NCBI RefSeq assembly: GCF_026410085.1
Contig: NZ_CP112866.1
Span: forward strand, 1,178,001 to 1,242,000
DNA: 64,000 nucleotides
Reading direction: 5' to 3'
Origin: Pseudomonas quebecensis
Lineage (GTDB): Bacteria; Pseudomonadota; Gammaproteobacteria; Pseudomonadales; Pseudomonadaceae
Shown here: positions 60,209-64,000 of the stretch, piece by piece
Layout of the letters: each line of letters begins with the position of its first letter
How positions within the stretch are numbered: the stretch's first letter is position 1
The notes under the pieces: generated by a model
What the model was told of the DNA's origin: nothing
Seen by the model: only the letters and a program-made list of their open reading frames with translations
Databases searched by the model: none
Translations under genes and position numbers: made by a program

Positions 60209-61336
60209 ATGGCTGAAGCAAAAGTATTGAGTGGCGCCGGCCTGCGTGGCCAGGTGGCCGGGCAGACTGCACTGTCCACCGTGGGCCAGGCCGGTGCCGG
60301 CCTGACCTATCGCGGCTACGACGTGCGTGAATTGGCCGCCGACGCGCAATTCGAAGAAGTCGCCTACCTGCTGTTGTACGGCGAGTTGCCGAGCAAAACC
60401 GAATTGGCGGCCTACAGTGCCAAGCTGAGCACGTTGCGCGACCTGCCGCAGGCGCTCAAAGAAGTGCTCGAACGTATCCCCGCCGACGCCCACCCGATGG
60501 ACGTGATGCGCACCGGTTGCTCGTTTCTGGGCAATATCGAGCCGGAAAAAGACTTCGGCGCCCAGCGCGATGTCACCGACCGCCTGCTCGCCGCATTCCC
60601 GGCGATCATGTGCTACTGGTATCGCTTCAGCCACGACGGTAAGCGCATCGACTGCGTGAGCGACGAGCCGAGCATCGGCGCTCACTTCCTGCATCTGCTG
60701 CACGGCAAGAAACCGAGCGAGTTGCATGAAAAAGTCATGAACGTATCGCTGATTCTCTACGCCGAACATGAATTCAACGCCTCGACGTTCACCGCGCGGG
60801 TCTGTGCCTCGACCTTGTCGGACCTGTATTCCTGCGTCACCGCCGCCATCGGTTCCCTGCGCGGCCCGCTGCACGGCGGCGCCAACGAAGCGGCGATGGA
60901 GATGATCGAGCGCTTCGCCTCGGCCGAAGAAGCGGTGGAAGGCACCCTCGGCATGCTGGCGCGCAAGGACAAAATCATGGGCTTCGGCCACGCGATCTAC
61001 AAAGACAGCGACCCGCGCAACGAAGTGATCAAGGGTTGGGCGAAAAAACTCGCCGATGAAGTAGGCGACACCGTGCTGTTCCCGGTCTCCGAAGCCATCG
61101 ACAAAACCATGTGGGAACAGAAGAAACTGTTCCCCAACGCCGACTTCTACCATGCCTCGGCGTACCACTTCATGGGCATCCCGACCAAGCTGTTCACGCC
61201 GATCTTCGTGTGCTCGCGGCTTACAGGATGGGCGGCCCACGTATTTGAGCAGCGCGCCAACAACCGCATCATCCGTCCAAGCGCCGAGTACATCGGCGTG
61301 GAGCAGCGCAAGTTCGTGCCAATCGAACGTCGCTGA
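60209..61336 (+). CDS. prpC: 2-methylcitrate synthase
   Basis: Condenses propionyl-CoA with oxaloacetate (375 aa, shorter than housekeeping citrate synthase). It has YRGYDVRELA, LYAEHEFNASTFTARVCAST (catalytic His), GPLHGGANEAAMEMIERF (His) and MGFGHAIYKDSDPR (His/Asp region). ATG follows GGAGAAGAACC. It lies 41 bp after prpB, with a REP in the gap to acnD. Confidence 0.95.
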   Translation: MAEAKVLSGAGLRGQVAGQTALSTVGQAGAGLTYRGYDVRELAADAQFEEVAYLLLYGELPSKTELAAYSAKLSTLRDLPQALKEVLERIPADAHPMDVMRTGCSFLGNIEPEKDFGAQRDVTDRLLAAFPAIMCYWYRFSHDGKRIDCVSDEPSIGAHFLHLLHGKKPSELHEKVMNVSLILYAEHEFNASTFTARVCASTLSDLYSCVTAAIGSLRGPLHGGANEAAMEMIERFASAEEAVEGTLGMLARKDKIMGFGHAIYKDSDPRNEVIKGWAKKLADEVGDTVLFPVSEAIDKTMWEQKKLFPNADFYHASAYHFMGIPTKLFTPIFVCSRLTGWAAHVFEQRANNRIIRPSAEYIGVEQRKFVPIERR

Positions 61337-61377
61337 ATGGGAATACCGACGATCCCGAAGTGGAAACCGGACCCAGT

Positions 61378-61402
61378 GTGGGAGGGGCAAGCCCCCTCCC
61401 AC
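61378..61402. repeat. Short REP palindrome inside the prp operon
   Basis: GTGGGAGGGGCAAGCCCCCTCCCAC forms one palindrome between prpC and acnD. An intra-operon REP could stabilise the upstream mRNA segment. Confidence 0.75.
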
Positions 61403-61472
61403 ATTAAGTCGCATTTCAATTTTGGATCGGAGCAGGTCCTCCTTTTGCAATCACCGTGACCGAGTCCTGACG

Positions 61473-64000
61473 ATGAACACTGAATTTCGCAAACCGCTCC
61501 CCGGCAGTCGCCTGGATTACTTCGACGCCCGTGCGGCGGTCGACGCCATCCGTCCCGGCGCCTATGCCACGCTGCCTTATACCTCTCGTGTACTCGCCGA
61601 GAACCTGGTGCGCCGTTGCGAGCCTGCCACCCTCAACGCCTCCCTGAGCCAGTTGATCGAGCGCAGGCGCGATCTGGATTTTCCGTGGTTTCCGGCGCGT
61701 GTGGTGTGTCATGACATTCTCGGTCAGACCGCACTGGTCGACCTCGCCGGCCTGCGCGATGCCATCGCCCTGCAAGGCGGTGATCCGGCGCAGGTCAATC
61801 CGGTGGTGCCGACACAGCTGATCGTCGACCACTCCCTGGCCGTCGAAGCCGGTGGTTCCGACCCGGACGCGTTCGAGAAAAACCGCGCCATCGAAGACCG
61901 TCGCAACGAAGACCGTTTCCACTTTATCGAATGGACCAAGAAAGCCTTCAAGAATGTCGACGTGATCCCACCGGGCAACGGCATCATGCACCAGATCAAC
62001 CTGGAGAAAATGTCCCCGGTGATCCAGGTGCGCGACGGCGTGGCGTTCCCCGATACCTGCGTCGGCACCGACAGCCATACCCCGCATGTGGATGCCCTGG
62101 GCGTGATCGCCATCGGCGTCGGCGGCCTGGAAGCCGAAAGCGTGATGCTCGGCCGCGCGTCGTGGATGCGCCTGCCGGAAAGCGTGGGTGTGGAACTGAC
62201 CGGAGAACTGCAGCCTGGCATCACCGCCACCGATATGGTGCTGGCGCTGACCGAGTTTCTGCGTCAACAAAAAGTGGTCGGCGCCTGGCTGGAATTCTTC
62301 GGTGAGGGCGCGTCCAAACTGACCCTCGGCGACCGCGCAACCATCTCCAACATGGCCCCGGAATACGGCGCCACGGCGGCGATGTTCTACATCGACCCAC
62401 AGACCATTGCCTACCTCAAACTCACCGGCCGCGAAGACCAGCAGGTCGCGCTGGTCGAGCAATATGCTCGCCATACCGGGTTGTGGGCCGACGATCTCAA
62501 GGGCGCGCAATACGAGCGCGGCCTGACCTTCGACCTGTCCAGCGTGGTGCGCAACATGGCCGGCCCGAGCAACCCGCACGCCCGCGTCGCCACCCGCGAC
62601 CTGGCCGCCAAAGGCATCAGCGGCCAATGGGACGAAGTGCCCGGCCAAATGCCCGACGGTGCGGTGATCATTGCCGCCATCACCAGCTGCACCAACACCA
62701 GCAACCCGCGCAACGTAATTGCCGCAGGCCTGTTGGCGCGCAACGCCAACAAACTGGGGCTCACGCGCAAGCCGTGGGTCAAGTCGTCCCTGGCGCCAGG
62801 CTCGAAAACCGTGGCGATGTACTTGGAAGAAGCCGGCCTGGGCCATGAACTGGAAAAACTCGGTTTTGGCGTGGTGGCGTTTGCCTGCACCACGTGCAAT
62901 GGCATGTCCGGCGCGCTCGACCCAGCGATCCAGCAGGAAATCATCGACCGCGACCTGTATGCCACCGCCGTATTGTCGGGCAATCGTAACTTCGATGGGC
63001 GCATCCACCCGTACGCCAAGCAAGCCTTTCTCGCCTCGCCGCCGCTGGTGGTGGCGTATGCGATTGCCGGCACCATCCGTTTCGATATCGAGAAAGACGT
63101 GCTGGGCTTCGACGCCGACGGCAAGGAGATCCGCCTGCAGGACATCTGGCCGAGCGACGCAGAAATCGACGCGGTGGTCCAGGCGTCGGTCAAGCCGGAG
63201 CAGTTTCGCGCGGTGTATATCCCGATGTTCGCGATCCACGAGGACACCGGCCCGAAAGTCGCGCCGCTGTACGACTGGCGTCCGCAGAGCACCTATATCC
63301 GTCGTCCGCCGTACTGGGAAGGCGCGCTGGCCGGGGCGCGGCCGCTCAAGGGCATGCGGCCGCTGGCGGTGCTGCCGGACAACATCACCACCGACCACCT
63401 GTCGCCATCCAATGCGATCATGCTCGACAGCGCCGCCGGTGAGTACCTGGCGAAAATGGGCCTGCCGGAGGTCGACTTCAACTCCTATGCCACTCACCGT
63501 GGCGACCACCTGACCGCGCAGCGCGCCACCTTCGCCAACCCGAAACTGTTCAACGAAATGGTGGTGGAAAACGGCAAGGTCAAGCAGGGTTCCCTGGCGC
63601 GCATCGAGCCGGAAGGCAAGGTCACGCGGATGTGGGAAGCCATCGAAACCTACATGGAGCGCAAACAGCCGCTGATCATCATCGCCGGCGCCGACTACGG
63701 CCAGGGCTCGTCCCGTGACTGGGCGGCCAAGGGCGTGCGCCTGGCCGGCGTGGAAGCAATTGCCGCCGAAGGGTTCGAGCGTATCCACCGCACCAATCTG
63801 GTGGGCATGGGTGTGTTGCCGCTGGAGTTCCTGCCGGGTACCAACCGGCACACCCTGCAGATCGACGGCAGTGAAACCTATGATGTGGTCGGCGAACGCA
63901 CCCCGCGCGCGCAACTGACGTTGGTGATCAACCGCAAGAATGGCGCCCGTGTCGAAGTGCCGGTCACCTGCCGCCTGGACACCGCCGAAGAAGTGTCGAT
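61473..64000 (+). CDS. acnD: Fe-S dependent 2-methylcitrate dehydratase AcnD (partial, cut at window end)
   Basis: Aconitase-family dehydratase that converts 2-methylcitrate to 2-methyl-cis-aconitate together with PrpF. 842 codons are visible, and the usual length is about 865, so only the last 20-odd residues are missing. It begins MNTEFRKPLPGSRLDYFDAR. Fe-S ligands are visible in TSCTNTSNP and ACTTCNGMSG, with GTDSHTPHVDALGVIAIGVG, and the swivelling C-terminal domain GADYGQGSSRDWAAKGVRLA. prpF is expected just downstream. A long reading frame on the opposite strand over the same DNA is an artefact. Confidence 0.96.
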   Translation, partial: MNTEFRKPLPGSRLDYFDARAAVDAIRPGAYATLPYTSRVLAENLVRRCEPATLNASLSQLIERRRDLDFPWFPARVVCHDILGQTALVDLAGLRDAIALQGGDPAQVNPVVPTQLIVDHSLAVEAGGSDPDAFEKNRAIEDRRNEDRFHFIEWTKKAFKNVDVIPPGNGIMHQINLEKMSPVIQVRDGVAFPDTCVGTDSHTPHVDALGVIAIGVGGLEAESVMLGRASWMRLPESVGVELTGELQPGITATDMVLALTEFLRQQKVVGAWLEFFGEGASKLTLGDRATISNMAPEYGATAAMFYIDPQTIAYLKLTGREDQQVALVEQYARHTGLWADDLKGAQYERGLTFDLSSVVRNMAGPSNPHARVATRDLAAKGISGQWDEVPGQMPDGAVIIAAITSCTNTSNPRNVIAAGLLARNANKLGLTRKPWVKSSLAPGSKTVAMYLEEAGLGHELEKLGFGVVAFACTTCNGMSGALDPAIQQEIIDRDLYATAVLSGNRNFDGRIHPYAKQAFLASPPLVVAYAIAGTIRFDIEKDVLGFDADGKEIRLQDIWPSDAEIDAVVQASVKPEQFRAVYIPMFAIHEDTGPKVAPLYDWRPQSTYIRRPPYWEGALAGARPLKGMRPLAVLPDNITTDHLSPSNAIMLDSAAGEYLAKMGLPEVDFNSYATHRGDHLTAQRATFANPKLFNEMVVENGKVKQGSLARIEPEGKVTRMWEAIETYMERKQPLIIIAGADYGQGSSRDWAAKGVRLAGVEAIAAEGFERIHRTNLVGMGVLPLEFLPGTNRHTLQIDGSETYDVVGERTPRAQLTLVINRKNGARVEVPVTCRLDTAEEVS

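Noticed and set aside
61416..63914. 832-codon reading frame on the minus strand over acnD
   Set aside because: Antisense to a full-length AcnD with all Fe-S motifs; no domain features of its own.

Overview
The window reads as a chromosomal segment of a fluorescent Pseudomonas (P. fluorescens group). This rests on its GC-rich codon use, GTGGGAGGGGGCTTGCCCCC-type REP/REPIN elements in at least seven intergenic spots, an assimilatory APS reductase, ThrH, the prpB-prpC-acnD order, divergent etfQO/etfBA and MocR/GntR-type regulators. Species was not determined.

Left chromosomal part (1-29,536): the L-arabinose ABC importer araFGH with an IclR regulator; a zinc alcohol dehydrogenase divergent from an AraC regulator; the electron-transfer-flavoprotein hub (ETF-QO divergent from etfBA) with a strong PsrA-type box; a periplasmic binding protein followed by a DUF4398 lipoprotein and an OmpA-like lipoprotein; a MocR regulator; small conserved proteins (YkgJ-type, START domain, RraB); the circularly permuted ATP-grasp / alpha-E / transglutaminase operon; a cytochrome c; a thiolase plus fused hydratase/dehydrogenase beta-oxidation pair; a glutamine amidotransferase overlapping a convergent CorA; a PlsC acyltransferase and a crotonase.

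Mobile element (29,605-41,530): about 11.9 kb, visibly richer in A+T, inserted in the 3' end of a tRNA-Ser(GGA) gene and bounded by 22-bp direct repeats. A tyrosine integrase sits at the right end, and matched pairs of 10-bp arm-type repeats lie 50-55 bp inside each attachment site. The cargo is a tightly packed series of mostly unknown small genes around a stand-alone phage tail tape-measure-like protein, three related zinc-ribbon proteins (one with an HNH-like motif), a serine recombinase with its own repeat-rich site, a Rap1a/Tai-type immunity-like protein bracketed by 85-bp direct repeats, and a zinc-ribbon membrane protein. There is no capsid, portal, terminase, tail tube or recognised replication gene. 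Its main rightward promoter carries a Fur-box-like sequence between the -35 and -10 boxes. The most economical reading is a phage satellite or satellite-like island that supplies its own tape-measure protein. This is inference.

Right chromosomal part (41,531-64,000): a cytochrome c and a dCache-like/GGDEF diguanylate cyclase; a DMT transporter with a histidine-rich tail; lipoprotein, DUF4337, HAD, SDR/LysR genes; an NCS1 permease plus Asp/Glu/hydantoin racemase pair; cysH and thrH; a HigBA-type toxin-antitoxin pair; pabB; a three-gene retropepsin-like protease / transglutaminase-7TM / ATP-grasp ligase operon; and the propionate 2-methylcitrate operon (GntR regulator, prpB, prpC, acnD), which runs off the window. 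The GntR gene has two copies of a TGTCGACAATATGC operator, one touching its start codon.
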